Shown here: positions 52,485 through 61,244 of the stretch, piece after piece
How the letters are laid out: every line of letters begins with the position of its first letter
How positions within the stretch are numbered: position 1 is the first letter of the stretch
Assembly: GCA_964561215.1 (NCBI GenBank)
Contig: CAZLOS010000002.1
Location: forward strand, 62,001-126,000
DNA: 64,000 nucleotides
Direction of reading: 5' to 3'
Source: JAJFUV01 sp964561215
GTDB lineage: Bacteria > Acidobacteriota > Terriglobia > Bryobacterales > Bryobacteraceae
The notes under the pieces: generated by a model
Told to the model about the DNA's origin: nothing
Database searches by the model: none
What the model saw: only the letters and a program-made list of their open reading frames with translations
Made by a program: the position numbers and the translations under genes

Positions 52485-55172
52485 TCAACCGCGTTTGAGG
52501 CATATGCCGGCCCGCTCGATACGATCGCGGTGCGCCGGCATCGCCGGCTCGCCACAGCCGATGCCGGTGACAGTCATGGCGTCTGACACGTCACGCTCAG
52601 CCCAGAGCCAGAGGCCGAACCGCGTTCCGGGGTCCGCCGCGGCCCCCTCAAAGCGAACTCGTGACTTGCCCGGCGGGACATCGCACAAATACCAGGTCCA
52701 TTCGTTTTCGTGCGGGAGAACCTGCGCGTAGGCCGAATAAGTGCTCGGGATGTTGTAGCCGATGTGGCCCGCGGAATGGTGCGGTTCGAGCGTCGCCGCC
52801 CTGCCATTGACGGTGGCCGCGGCGCGGCTCGGGTGGAAGCGCCGGCCCGGAAAAGCCACCAACAGCAGTACAGTGGCCTTGACGACATCCGCCGGAATTT
52901 CCACCTCGCATTCCTGCTCGAACAGGATTGTGGGTTCAGCCTTCTGGCTCACGCGGCTCCAATCGGTGTCGCTCATACGCCGTGGGCGGAACCAGGGCTT
53001 CAGCCACTCGGATTCCGGCGCGGCGCGAACCGATTGCGCGGTCGCTTTCCCGCGGAGTTCAATCGCGCTGCGGGGCGGTGCTTCGACGGCCCGCTCGCTT
53101 CCGTCCGATAGCAGAACGCGGATCTTGCCGGTTCCGGGCACGGGTACGACGCCCATCTTGCCGTCCGGGCGCCGGTACCAGCGCGCGTTCATCGCCACGG
53201 GCTCGGGCAGAGCCGCGCGCGGCCATATTTCCAGCATGAGCGTCTCCCACGGCGCGAGTTCGAACTCGATGACGCCCGATGCGTCCAGGCCTTCCGCGAT
53301 GCCGCGACGGTACGGATACTGCGTGTAGCAGACTGCACCTGCGAGGGTCGAAGGAGCGCCCGCGCGCATGAGATCCAGCCGGTAGCTGCGCGTTTCGTTC
53401 GATGGATTGCGCACCGTGAGAACCCCGCGGCCGCCGAGCCAGTGCGCGTAGGCGTACGGCTCGCCCACCTCGACTCTCGATGCCACGATGGTCGTTCGCC
53501 GCAGGATATCCTGGTTCGCGCGCGCCCACTTCAACATGCCGGCGTAGGCGCGATAGTCCTCCTCGCCCAGGTAGCGCGGGTTCATATAGGTGGCGATGAA
53601 GAAGCGCCCGCGCGCGACGGCCATGGCCACGTGGTTCGCGAAACCGCCGCTCGGATTGCAATGAACGATGTCGAAATACTGCAGGGCGTTCTGCGGCAGC
53701 CACACCTCGTCGCGCGAGTAGAAAACGAAGTAGTCGCGCGAGCTGGTGGCGGCTTCGCGATAGTCCGGGGCTGGGAGCATGCCGCGCGGGGAATCGCCGC
53801 CGGCGCTGGCCCACAAGGTGTCGGACTCGCGGATCATCCAGGGGCTGATGTAGCAGACGAACGTGTTGAGATAGGTGGGCTCGGTGACCAGCGCGGGGTT
53901 GGCCCGCTTGGCGGCGCGCAGCAGTTCCAGGGAGTATTCGGCAAGGGGCTCGACGGAATCCCGCCCCGGCAGCAAACCGTCGTGGGGGACGTCTTCCTCG
54001 GCCAGGAAACCGTCATACTTGATGTGCGCCAGGCCTTCCTCGCGCACCAGGCGCTCGATCTGCCGCACGGTTTGTTCGCGATAGCGCGGATCGGCCAGCG
54101 ACAAACCGGCCAGCTCCAGGTCGCCCTTGTCGCGCGCTTCCCGCGTCGGCCGCACAATGCGGTAGCCGTTGGCCTCGGCCCACGAGTAGTCGAACATATT
54201 CGGATACATTTCGCTGGGAGAGACCCAAAGTCCCAGCTTGCCGTGCGCCGATTCCACCAGTTCGCGCAGGTCGCGAAATCCGTTGGGCAGCTTTTTGCGG
54301 TCGATGTGCCAGATGGCGTGCTGGTCGCTCCAGCCGGCGTCGGTGGCCACCAGGTCGAAGAAGACGCCGTGCGCGTCGAACAGTTTCTCTTTGAACGTGC
54401 GCATCAGCTCGAGCGTGGCTTCAGGCTGCTTGTCGTCGCTGGTGAGCGTCCACCACGTGTTGTAGCAGGCCAGCATGCGCGGCGGCGAGAGGCGGATGTC
54501 TTCGATGTAGTCGAGGAACGATTCCCGGACGCGGCCGGGTGTCGCAGCGCCGATGACCGTCGAATGGAGAGCGAGCCAGTCGCGGCCCACCTGCTTGCCG
54601 CCCGGCCGGCTCGCCAGCGTGAAGCCCTCGCGTCCCACTTCATTGAAAGCGGCGACGAATTCGACGCCCGCCCAGATGTTGTCGCAGAAGACCGGATGGC
54701 TGCCGTAAGGGTAACGGTCCTTGCGGATGGTTTGCCAGTCGCGCGCGACGCCCTGCCAGTTCTCCAAAACAGCGCGAACCAGCCGTCGCTCGCCGCCCGC
54801 CGTGCGCCGCAGCGAGATCTGCTTGCGCAGATAGTGTTTGTCCGGCGGCGCCGTGTAGCGGACCTCCACTTCCAATCCCTCACCGGCGTAACGCAGCCGC
54901 AGCAATTGCGGAGTGCTTTCGGCGACGCTCGCGCGCAGGTCCGCCGAGGCGATCTTCGCTCCGTCCAGGAACTCGAAAGCGAACTCTTCGGCCGGGATCT
55001 CCACGGTTCCGCGCGCGATCTTGTGCGTGAACTCGCGCTTCGAGACTCGCCCGTTCTCCAGCCACAGGCGCAGCCCGGCGCCCCGGTTCCCGATCGCGAA
55101 GCTCTTCGCCGTGGGTACCACGGCCGCGCTCGCCAGAAGTAGTTCGCGGCGGTTCAACTTGCACTCAGTCAT
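52485..55172 (-). CDS. Secreted GH36-like glycoside hydrolase (alpha-galactosidase-type)
   Basis: This 895-residue protein has a Tat-like signal (LNRRELLLASAAVVPTAKSF), a beta-sandwich N-domain (about 30-230) and a (beta/alpha)8 barrel to about 560. The barrel contains DAGW (278-281) and HIKYDGF, whose D387 fits the catalytic nucleophile of clan GH-D. Beta domains follow to the end. The closest groups are GH36/GH27 and GH31-like proteins; the substrate is unknown. It lies between ackA (8-bp overlap) and pta in one apparent operon, an odd position for a glycosidase. Confidence 0.82.
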   Translation of the reverse strand: MTECKLNRRELLLASAAVVPTAKSFAIGNRGAGLRLWLENGRVSKREFTHKIARGTVEIPAEEFAFEFLDGAKIASADLRASVAESTPQLLRLRYAGEGLEVEVRYTAPPDKHYLRKQISLRRTAGGERRLVRAVLENWQGVARDWQTIRKDRYPYGSHPVFCDNIWAGVEFVAAFNEVGREGFTLASRPGGKQVGRDWLALHSTVIGAATPGRVRESFLDYIEDIRLSPPRMLACYNTWWTLTSDDKQPEATLELMRTFKEKLFDAHGVFFDLVATDAGWSDQHAIWHIDRKKLPNGFRDLRELVESAHGKLGLWVSPSEMYPNMFDYSWAEANGYRIVRPTREARDKGDLELAGLSLADPRYREQTVRQIERLVREEGLAHIKYDGFLAEEDVPHDGLLPGRDSVEPLAEYSLELLRAAKRANPALVTEPTYLNTFVCYISPWMIRESDTLWASAGGDSPRGMLPAPDYREAATSSRDYFVFYSRDEVWLPQNALQYFDIVHCNPSGGFANHVAMAVARGRFFIATYMNPRYLGEEDYRAYAGMLKWARANQDILRRTTIVASRVEVGEPYAYAHWLGGRGVLTVRNPSNETRSYRLDLMRAGAPSTLAGAVCYTQYPYRRGIAEGLDASGVIEFELAPWETLMLEIWPRAALPEPVAMNARWYRRPDGKMGVVPVPGTGKIRVLLSDGSERAVEAPPRSAIELRGKATAQSVRAAPESEWLKPWFRPRRMSDTDWSRVSQKAEPTILFEQECEVEIPADVVKATVLLLVAFPGRRFHPSRAAATVNGRAATLEPHHSAGHIGYNIPSTYSAYAQVLPHENEWTWYLCDVPPGKSRVRFEGAAADPGTRFGLWLWAERDVSDAMTVTGIGCGEPAMPAHRDRIERAGICLKRG

Positions 55173-56382
55173 GAAGTCCTTCCCTGGCGTCGAGAATGCA
55201 TCGCGCCGTGTCGCGTGCGATCAGCAATTCTTCATTGGTAGGGATAACCCAGACGGCCGTACCGGCGCCAGCGGCGGTAATGTCCGCCTCGACACCCACG
55301 GCGGAGTTGTTCTTCTCCGAGTCTATACGGATGCCCAACGCGTCCAGCCCCGCGCAGGAGAGTTCGCGCACCAGCGGCTGATGCTCGCCGATTCCGCCGG
55401 TAAATATGATGGCGTCGGCCCCGTTCAAAACGCCGAAGTAGGCCGAAATATACTTCTTCAACCGGTAGCAGAAAGCGTCGATGGCCAGCTTTGCGCGACC
55501 GTCGCCTTGGCCGCGCGCGGCCATCAGCGTCCGCATGTCGTTGGAAATGCCGGAGATACCCAGCAGCCCGCCGCGCCAGTTCATCACGGCGTCCGTCTCG
55601 GGGATGCCGGCGTTTTCGCGCGCCATGATGTAAAGGATCACCGCCGGGTCGATGTCGCCGCACCGGGTGCCCATGAGCAGCCCTTCGAGCGGCGTGAAAC
55701 CCATCGAAGTGTCCACCGAGCGGCCCCGGTCGATCGCGCACACCGAACAGCCATTGCCGAGATGGCAGGTGATGAGCTTGAAATCGGCCGGCGGCGCGTG
55801 CCGGATCTCGGCGAAGCGCTGGCTCACAAACCGGTGCGACGTACCGTGGAACCCATAGCGCCGGATGCGGTAGCGCGTGTAGTAGTCGTGCGGAAGCCCG
55901 TAAGTGTAAGCCTCCGGCGGCATCGTCTGGTGGAACGCCGTGTCGAAGACGGCCACCTGCACCGCTTTCGGCAGCAGCACCGATGCCGCGCGGTAGCCGC
56001 GCAAATGCGCCGGATTATGCAACGGCGCCAGTTCGATGGCTTCCCTGATAATCTCGGCCACCTCCTCGGTGATGATCGTCGATCCGGTGAGCTTCTCGCC
56101 GCCGTGCACGACGCGATGGCCCACTCCCTCGATCTCGTCAAGGCGGTGCAATGCACCGGTCTCCGGCGCGCTCAAAACGCTGAGGATCTCCTCCAGCGCC
56201 TCCTGGTGCTCCACCATGCGTCTGATGTACTTACGCCTGCCCGCCGGGCCATCGTAGGACACCGTGGTGTCCTCTCCGCCCAGCCCCTCTACCAGCATGC
56301 GCGCCAGCGTCTGTTCCGGGTCGGTCCGGATCAGCTGGCACTTGACGGTGGAACTGCCGCAGTTGACGACCAATATGATCAT
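55165..56382 (-). CDS. ackA: Acetate kinase
   Basis: AckA interconverts acetyl phosphate plus ADP and acetate plus ATP. The 405-residue protein begins MIILVVNCGSSTVKCQLI and has HRVVHGGEKL, FHGTSHRFVS, HLGNGCSVCAID and FTGGIGEHQ, all ASKHA active-site motifs. The reading frame is open upstream of the ATG at 56382, but conservation starts there. It overlaps the GH36-like gene by 8 bp and is the first of the ackA / GH / pta / HDAC run. No promoter box is obvious in the 100 bp upstream. Confidence 0.95.
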   Translation of the reverse strand: MIILVVNCGSSTVKCQLIRTDPEQTLARMLVEGLGGEDTTVSYDGPAGRRKYIRRMVEHQEALEEILSVLSAPETGALHRLDEIEGVGHRVVHGGEKLTGSTIITEEVAEIIREAIELAPLHNPAHLRGYRAASVLLPKAVQVAVFDTAFHQTMPPEAYTYGLPHDYYTRYRIRRYGFHGTSHRFVSQRFAEIRHAPPADFKLITCHLGNGCSVCAIDRGRSVDTSMGFTPLEGLLMGTRCGDIDPAVILYIMARENAGIPETDAVMNWRGGLLGISGISNDMRTLMAARGQGDGRAKLAIDAFCYRLKKYISAYFGVLNGADAIIFTGGIGEHQPLVRELSCAGLDALGIRIDSEKNNSAVGVEADITAAGAGTAVWVIPTNEELLIARDTARCILDAREGLHD

Positions 56383-56484
56383 GCTTGTGGAAGCTACTGT
56401 GTTCCAGTATATGTGGAACCGGACGTGCGATAACCCGCTTTGGGGTGCATTGACGCGGACCCCCGCCGGCGGTAGTCTAGAGCT

Positions 56485-57060
56485 GTGGGTATGCCCGCGA
56501 CCCGATACGTGCCCTCGCGTCACTATTTGGTGGCCGGCGTGGCGGCGTGCGGCTTGACCGTCCTGTCGGCGTGGTGGGCCATACATTGGCCGCCGGCGCT
56601 GCTGGCGGCGTTCCTGTTCGCCGCGACCGCCGCGTTTGGGTTCTCCCTCGCCTTGCGCCCTCCCGTCGAAGTCTCGGACAAGTACCTCAGGATCGGGCGT
56701 CGCAGGATCCCCTGGGAGGACATCCGCCGCCTGGACCGGGCTGGCTGGGTGTCGCCGCTGGTGGTTCATATCACCCTTTACGACGACAGCCGCATACTGC
56801 TGGTCTATCCGGGAGATCTGGATTCCGCCAACAGCCTGCTGCGGCACATGCGCCGCCAGGCCCGCGAAGCGCTGATCGACGGCATCCCGCATCGGGAGTT
56901 CTGGGGAGAGATCCTGCCCCCCGCGGAACCGCCCGAGCCGCGGCTCGACACCGGAGCCCACTTGCTGCGTCCGGAGGACGAAGCCGAAGTGGAACGCCTG
57001 TTCCAAAGGCTCAAATCGGTCGGCTACCTGGATTCACGGAATTCTTCCGACGAGAACTAG
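56485..57060 (+). CDS. Membrane-anchored protein with PH-like domain
   Basis: This 191-residue protein has two N-terminal hydrophobic helices (about 14-58). A small domain follows (EVSDKYLRIGRRRIPWEDIRRLDRAG, then VHITLYDDSRILLVYPGD). This reads like a bacterial PH domain of the YdbS/DUF304 type. The acidic C-terminal tail is not conserved. The start is GTG at 56485; an ATG two codons later is equally possible. The next gene starts 3 bp after its stop. Function unknown, likely inner membrane. Confidence 0.6.
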   Translation: MGMPATRYVPSRHYLVAGVAACGLTVLSAWWAIHWPPALLAAFLFAATAAFGFSLALRPPVEVSDKYLRIGRRRIPWEDIRRLDRAGWVSPLVVHITLYDDSRILLVYPGDLDSANSLLRHMRRQAREALIDGIPHREFWGEILPPAEPPEPRLDTGAHLLRPEDEAEVERLFQRLKSVGYLDSRNSSDEN

Positions 57061-57063
57061 CGC

Positions 57064-57666
57064 GTGGGGAAATCGGGTTCTCGCCTCCTCAAGTTCCTGT
57101 TTGCCGCATGCTTGGGGCTTGCTGTCGTTTACCTGTCCAGGGACGTGTGGCTGCCCATGCCGGCGCGGTTCCTGGTGCGGGCCGGCGCGCCGGAACGCGC
57201 CGAGATAGCCGTGGTGCTGGCGGGCGACCAGTCCGGCAATCGCATCCTCAAAGCCGCCGCCCTCGCGCGCGGCGGTTACGTCCGCAAGGTGTTGGTTAGC
57301 GGCCCGTCCGGTCTCTACGGTCATTACGAATCCGAGCTGGCGATTGCGTACGCCGTGAGCCGCGGCTACCCTGCGGATATGTTCATCCCCGTGCCGAACC
57401 TGGCCCGCTCCACCCGGGCAGAGGCCGTCGTCATGCTCGACGAACTGCGCCGCATGAATGTCCGCCGGTTCCTGCTGGTGACCAGCGACTACCACACGCG
57501 CCGTGCCGGGGCCATCTACCGCTCCCTGGCGCGCGGATTCGATTTCCGCGTGGTGGCGGCGCCGGATGAGAACTTTCGCCCCGAGGACTGGTGGAAGAAC
57601 CGCGAAGCGGAGAAAGTGCTCTTCCTGGAGTGGACCAAGACCGTCGCCGGGCTGGTAGGACTGTAG
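57064..57666 (+). CDS. YdcF/ElyC-like DUF218 protein (second copy)
   Basis: This 200-residue protein begins with a hydrophobic segment (LLKFLFAACLGLAVVYL), then a DUF218 domain (AEIAVVLAGDQSGNRILKAA, VLVSGPSG, and LLVTSDYHTRRAGAIYR). The start is GTG. It is tightly packed between the PH-like gene (3 bp) and an ABC exporter (1 bp), suggesting one operon for envelope functions. The protein at 43642 is another DUF218 family member, but identity between the two looks low. Confidence 0.82.
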   Translation: MGKSGSRLLKFLFAACLGLAVVYLSRDVWLPMPARFLVRAGAPERAEIAVVLAGDQSGNRILKAAALARGGYVRKVLVSGPSGLYGHYESELAIAYAVSRGYPADMFIPVPNLARSTRAEAVVMLDELRRMNVRRFLLVTSDYHTRRAGAIYRSLARGFDFRVVAAPDENFRPEDWWKNREAEKVLFLEWTKTVAGLVGL

Positions 57667-57667
57667 G

Positions 57668-59410
57668 ATGCGGAAATCCTTTCTTATCCTTCTGCCTTAC
57701 GCGCGACGCTACCGGGGAGCGCTTTTGCGCGGCGTAGGCGCGCTGGTCGCCAAGGACCTGCTCGGGGCGGCCATGCCGCTGGTGATCGGAAAGGCGGTGG
57801 ATTCGCTCCACGAGGGATTCCGCATCGAGATCCTGCTGTGGCTCGCCGGCGCGCTGGCAGTCATCTCGGCGCTGAAGGGTTTGTTTCAGTACTGGATGCG
57901 CGTCATCATAATCGGAGTCTCGCGCGACATCGAGTACGACCTGCGGAACGATTTCTTCGAACGGCTCATCTGGCTTTCGCCGGATTTCTATTCCCGTTAC
58001 CGCACCGGCGACATCATGGCGCGCGCCACCAACGACCTCAATGCCGTCCGCATGATGCTGGGGCCCGCCGTCATGTACTGGTCCGAGACCATGCTCACGC
58101 TCGTGCTGGCGCTGGCGGTCATGCTCGGCGTGGACTGGCGTCTCACCTTGCTGGCGCTGATTCCCGCGCCGCTGGTCAGCCTTGCCGTGGTTGTTTTCGG
58201 CCGGCGCATCCATGACCGTTTCGAAAAGATACAGGGCATGTTCAGCGAGATCAGCAATCGCGTGCAGGAGAACCTCTCCTCGGTGCGCGTGCTGCGCGCC
58301 TATGTGCAGGAGGAGGCCGAGCTGGAGCAATTCGCCCGGCTGAACCGGGCTTACATCTCCGAGAACATTCGTCTGGCGCGCACATCTTCCCTGTTCCTGC
58401 CGCTGCTGCAGTCCATGATCGGCTTCACATTCCTGCTGGTGCTTTGGGGCGGCGGCGCGCGCCTGCTCGAGGGCAAAATCAGCATTGGCGGCTTCGTCAT
58501 GTTCAACACGTACATGGGCATGTTGATCTGGCCCATGATCGCCATGGGCTGGGTGGTGAACTTGATGCAGCGGGGCAAGGCGTCGCTCGAGCGGTTCAGC
58601 CAGATCCTGGAAGCGCGGCCCGGCATTGCGGCGCCGGATAGCCCCCGCGCCATCGGCGACGATGCCCGCGGTGAAATCGAGTTCCGCGGCGTGGGAGTGC
58701 AGTACCCCTCCGGCTGGGCGCTGCGCGGCATCGACATCCGGATTCCCCCCGGCGCCACCGTAGCCGTCGTCGGCCATACCGGCTGCGGTAAGTCCACGAT
58801 GGTGAGTCTGATTCCGCGCCTGCTCGATCCGACCGAGGGCGCGGTCCTGGTGGACGGCGTAGATTTGCGCGAGTGCGACCCGAGCCAGTTGCGCCGCATG
58901 ATCGGCTTCGTCCCGCAGGAGACCTTCCTGTTCACTGCCACGCTCGCCCAAAACATCGCCTTCGGAGTGCCGGACGCCACCGCCGAACAAATACGCTGGG
59001 CGGCCGAAGTCGCGGGATTGGGGAGCGACATCGCCGGATTCCCGGCCGGGTACGAGACGGTTATCGGCGAGCGCGGCATCACGCTCTCGGGAGGCCAGAA
59101 GCAGCGTACGGCCATCGCCCGGGCCATCCTGCGCAATCCGAAGATTCTGATTCTGGATGACGCGCTCTCGAGCGTCGATGCGATCACCGAGGAGCGTATC
59201 CTCGGCGAGTTGGCCGGCCTGATGAAGGACCGCACCACGGTACTGATTTCGCACCGAGTCTCCACCGTTCGTCACGCGGATGTCATCTACGTGCTCGAAC
59301 ACGGCGCCATCGTCGAGTGCGGCACGCACGAGCAGCTGCTGGCCGCCGGCGGCTACTATGCCGACCTCTATCAGAAGCAGTTGATCGAAGAGGAACTGGA
59401 AGCTATTTAA
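57668..59410 (+). CDS. ABC exporter, fused permease and ATPase (YheI/BmrC-like)
   Basis: This 580-residue half-transporter has six transmembrane segments (about 15-305) and an ATPase domain with Walker A GHTGCGKST (369-377), signature LSGGQ (473-477) and Walker B ILILDDALSS. The residue after the Walker B aspartate is Asp498 instead of the catalytic glutamate. This is typical of the degenerate-site half of heterodimeric exporters, or of a homodimer with slow hydrolysis. No partner gene is adjacent. It may export a lipid or drug. Confidence 0.9.
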   Translation: MRKSFLILLPYARRYRGALLRGVGALVAKDLLGAAMPLVIGKAVDSLHEGFRIEILLWLAGALAVISALKGLFQYWMRVIIIGVSRDIEYDLRNDFFERLIWLSPDFYSRYRTGDIMARATNDLNAVRMMLGPAVMYWSETMLTLVLALAVMLGVDWRLTLLALIPAPLVSLAVVVFGRRIHDRFEKIQGMFSEISNRVQENLSSVRVLRAYVQEEAELEQFARLNRAYISENIRLARTSSLFLPLLQSMIGFTFLLVLWGGGARLLEGKISIGGFVMFNTYMGMLIWPMIAMGWVVNLMQRGKASLERFSQILEARPGIAAPDSPRAIGDDARGEIEFRGVGVQYPSGWALRGIDIRIPPGATVAVVGHTGCGKSTMVSLIPRLLDPTEGAVLVDGVDLRECDPSQLRRMIGFVPQETFLFTATLAQNIAFGVPDATAEQIRWAAEVAGLGSDIAGFPAGYETVIGERGITLSGGQKQRTAIARAILRNPKILILDDALSSVDAITEERILGELAGLMKDRTTVLISHRVSTVRHADVIYVLEHGAIVECGTHEQLLAAGGYYADLYQKQLIEEELEAI

Positions 59411-59422
59411 GCCGTACTTGGC

Positions 59423-59815
59423 CTATTCCGGAAACTTCCCTTTCAGTAGAACGCTCCAGGGGTGGTACTCCATGGTGATCTGGCCGCTCTTTACCACCGG
59501 GTCCTCGGAAGCCATCCGGCGCGCCTCCTCGACGGTGCAATTGCGAAACAGCAGCAGTCCTCGCAGGTCGGTGGGGTCGCCGAACGGACCCGCGGCGATG
59601 AGCTTTCGCGTGGCCACCATCTTGCGCAGGACCTCAATGTGGCCTTGGATCATGCGCCGGCCTTCGGGAGTGTTCATGTCCGCCTTCCAGGCTGGGCCTT
59701 TGCGCCGGATCCCGACGACGTAGGATGGAGGGGCTGATTCCGGCTTGTCGATAGTCCCGGCGTAAGTGGTAGAGACGAGTAGAAGGGAAAGGAGTACAAG
59801 TATCGGTTTCCGCAT
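59423..59815 (-). CDS. Exported YCII-related (YciI-like) protein
   Basis: This 130-residue protein has a signal peptide (MRKPILVLLSLLLVSTTYAG) followed by a YCII dimeric alpha-beta barrel domain: GHIEVLRKMVATRKLIAAGP, then RGLLLFRNCTVEEARRM. This domain is named from YciI in E. coli, has a His/Asp pair and no firmly known reaction. Exported members are common in soil bacteria. It is divergent from glgC across a 161-bp gap that contains repeat copy D. Confidence 0.82.
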   Translation of the reverse strand: MRKPILVLLSLLLVSTTYAGTIDKPESAPPSYVVGIRRKGPAWKADMNTPEGRRMIQGHIEVLRKMVATRKLIAAGPFGDPTDLRGLLLFRNCTVEEARRMASEDPVVKSGQITMEYHPWSVLLKGKFPE

Positions 59816-59832
59816 ACAGCCTCGATTCTATC

Positions 59833-59868
59833 GTGGAGCGCGCAGTCTCGCGCGCCACGCCGGCAGTC
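59833..59868. repeat. Dispersed palindromic repeat, copy D
   Basis: GTGGAGCGCGCAGTC, then TCGCGCGCCACGCCGGCAGTC; 32 of 36 bases match copy A. The continuation CCTGGTGGAC partly follows copy A's right half. It is in the intergenic region upstream of both glgC and the YciI-like gene, so it could influence either transcript. The hairpin ends GTGG/CCAC are present. Confidence 0.6.
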
Positions 59869-59976
59869 ATCCTGGTGGACATCCTGCCGCGTCCCGCCCA
59901 CATTACCGTCGGGCGCCGCGGGAGTCGCGCCATTGGCGGACGATTTTTCGGTATTGTCTTTATAGGAGCTTGATGG

Positions 59977-61230
59977 ATGCAAATTCGCGTGCTGGCGTTC
60001 GTGCTCGCCGGAGGGAAGGGAACCCGGCTCTATCCATTGACCAAGGAGCGCGCCAAACCTGCCGTTCCGTTCGGCGGTAAGTACCGGATCGTCGATTTCG
60101 TACTCAGCAATCTGATCAACTCCGGCATTTATTCCATATACGTATTGACGCAGTTCAAAAGCCAGTCGCTGTTGCAGCACCTGCGCGACGGCTGGCAGTT
60201 CAGCGGATTGCTCACCAGCCAGTTCATTATCCCCGTGCCCGCGCAAATGCGCACGCCGGACGAAACCTGGTATCAAGGCACGGCCGACGCCATTTTCCAG
60301 AACGTCAACCTGATCGAACAGTCCGATCCGGACCTGGTGCTCATCTTCGGTGCCGATCACATCTACCGCATGAACATTCGGAGCATGATCGAGTACCACT
60401 TGTCGAAGAAGGCGGAGGTGACCGTGGCCGCCATCCCCGTGCCGCGGCGGCACGCCGTCGAGTTTGGCGTGATTGAAGCCGGACAGGACGGTTCGATTGT
60501 CGCTTTTCACGAAAAGAACCCTTCCGCGCCAAGCATGCCGGGCGACCCAGAGCGGGTCTTCGCCTCCATGGGCAACTACATCTTCTCGCGGAAACGCCTG
60601 CACGACGAACTGTACGCCGACGCCAATAACGAGGAAAGCACCCACGACTTCGGCCGGGACATCCTGCCGTCGCTGGTCGGCCGCGCGCCCATGTACGCCT
60701 ATGATTTCAACACCAACGTGATTCCGGGCGACCCGACCGACCAGGATGCCTATTGGCGCGATGTGGGGACGGTGGACGCCTACTGGGCCGCCAACATGGA
60801 TCTGCGCGCGGTGCGCCCGTCCTTGAATCTGTACAACCACCAGTGGCCGTTGCGCACCGCGGGTTATTCGGACCCTCCCGTCAAGTTCGCCTTCGACGAG
60901 GAAGGCCGTCGCGGCCAGGCCATGGATTCCGTGGTTGCCGGCGGGACGATTCTTTCCGGCGGCACGGTGCGCAATTCCATCATCGGACGCTATGTGCGCG
61001 TTCACGCCGGGGTACTCATCGAAGACTCCATCGTTTTCGACTACTGCGATATCGGCCGTCGGGCGCGCATCCGCCGCGCCATCATCGACAAGAACGTCAC
61101 CATCCCCGAGGATGCCGTCATCGGCTACGACCTCGAGAAGGACCGCCAGGATCATTACGTGACCGAGAGCGGGATCGTGGTCGTCGAAGGCAATCGCTCT
61201 CCTGTGCTGCTCTCCGCGATACAGGCTTGA
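59977..61230 (+). CDS. glgC: Glucose-1-phosphate adenylyltransferase
   Basis: GlgC makes ADP-glucose for glycogen. The 417-residue protein begins VLAFVLAGGKGTRLYPLTKE and RAKPAVPFGGKYRIVDFVLS, the nucleotide loop plus the fructose-1,6-bisphosphate-binding lysine region. A parallel beta-helix C-terminus follows (RNSIIGRYVRVHAGVLIEDS). Start ATG at 59977 has AGGAG at 59964-59968, 8 bases away; a second ATG four bases upstream is out of frame. No other glg gene is present. A GT-C protein and galE follow on the opposite strand. Confidence 0.95.
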   Translation: MQIRVLAFVLAGGKGTRLYPLTKERAKPAVPFGGKYRIVDFVLSNLINSGIYSIYVLTQFKSQSLLQHLRDGWQFSGLLTSQFIIPVPAQMRTPDETWYQGTADAIFQNVNLIEQSDPDLVLIFGADHIYRMNIRSMIEYHLSKKAEVTVAAIPVPRRHAVEFGVIEAGQDGSIVAFHEKNPSAPSMPGDPERVFASMGNYIFSRKRLHDELYADANNEESTHDFGRDILPSLVGRAPMYAYDFNTNVIPGDPTDQDAYWRDVGTVDAYWAANMDLRAVRPSLNLYNHQWPLRTAGYSDPPVKFAFDEEGRRGQAMDSVVAGGTILSGGTVRNSIIGRYVRVHAGVLIEDSIVFDYCDIGRRARIRRAIIDKNVTIPEDAVIGYDLEKDRQDHYVTESGIVVVEGNRSPVLLSAIQA

Positions 61231-61244
61231 ACCGCGCGCAGCCG

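Noticed and set aside
53442..55142. 566-codon plus-strand open frame over the GH36-like gene
   Set aside because: It is a shadow frame with no motifs, no signal and no ribosome site.
56383..57006. Long N-terminal extension of acetate kinase by an open frame
   Set aside because: Homology begins exactly at MIILVVNCGSS; the upstream part is antisense to the PH-like gene.
57431..59329. 632-codon minus-strand open frame over the second ABC exporter
   Set aside because: It is antisense to Walker and signature motifs; its composition is that of a GC-rich shadow.
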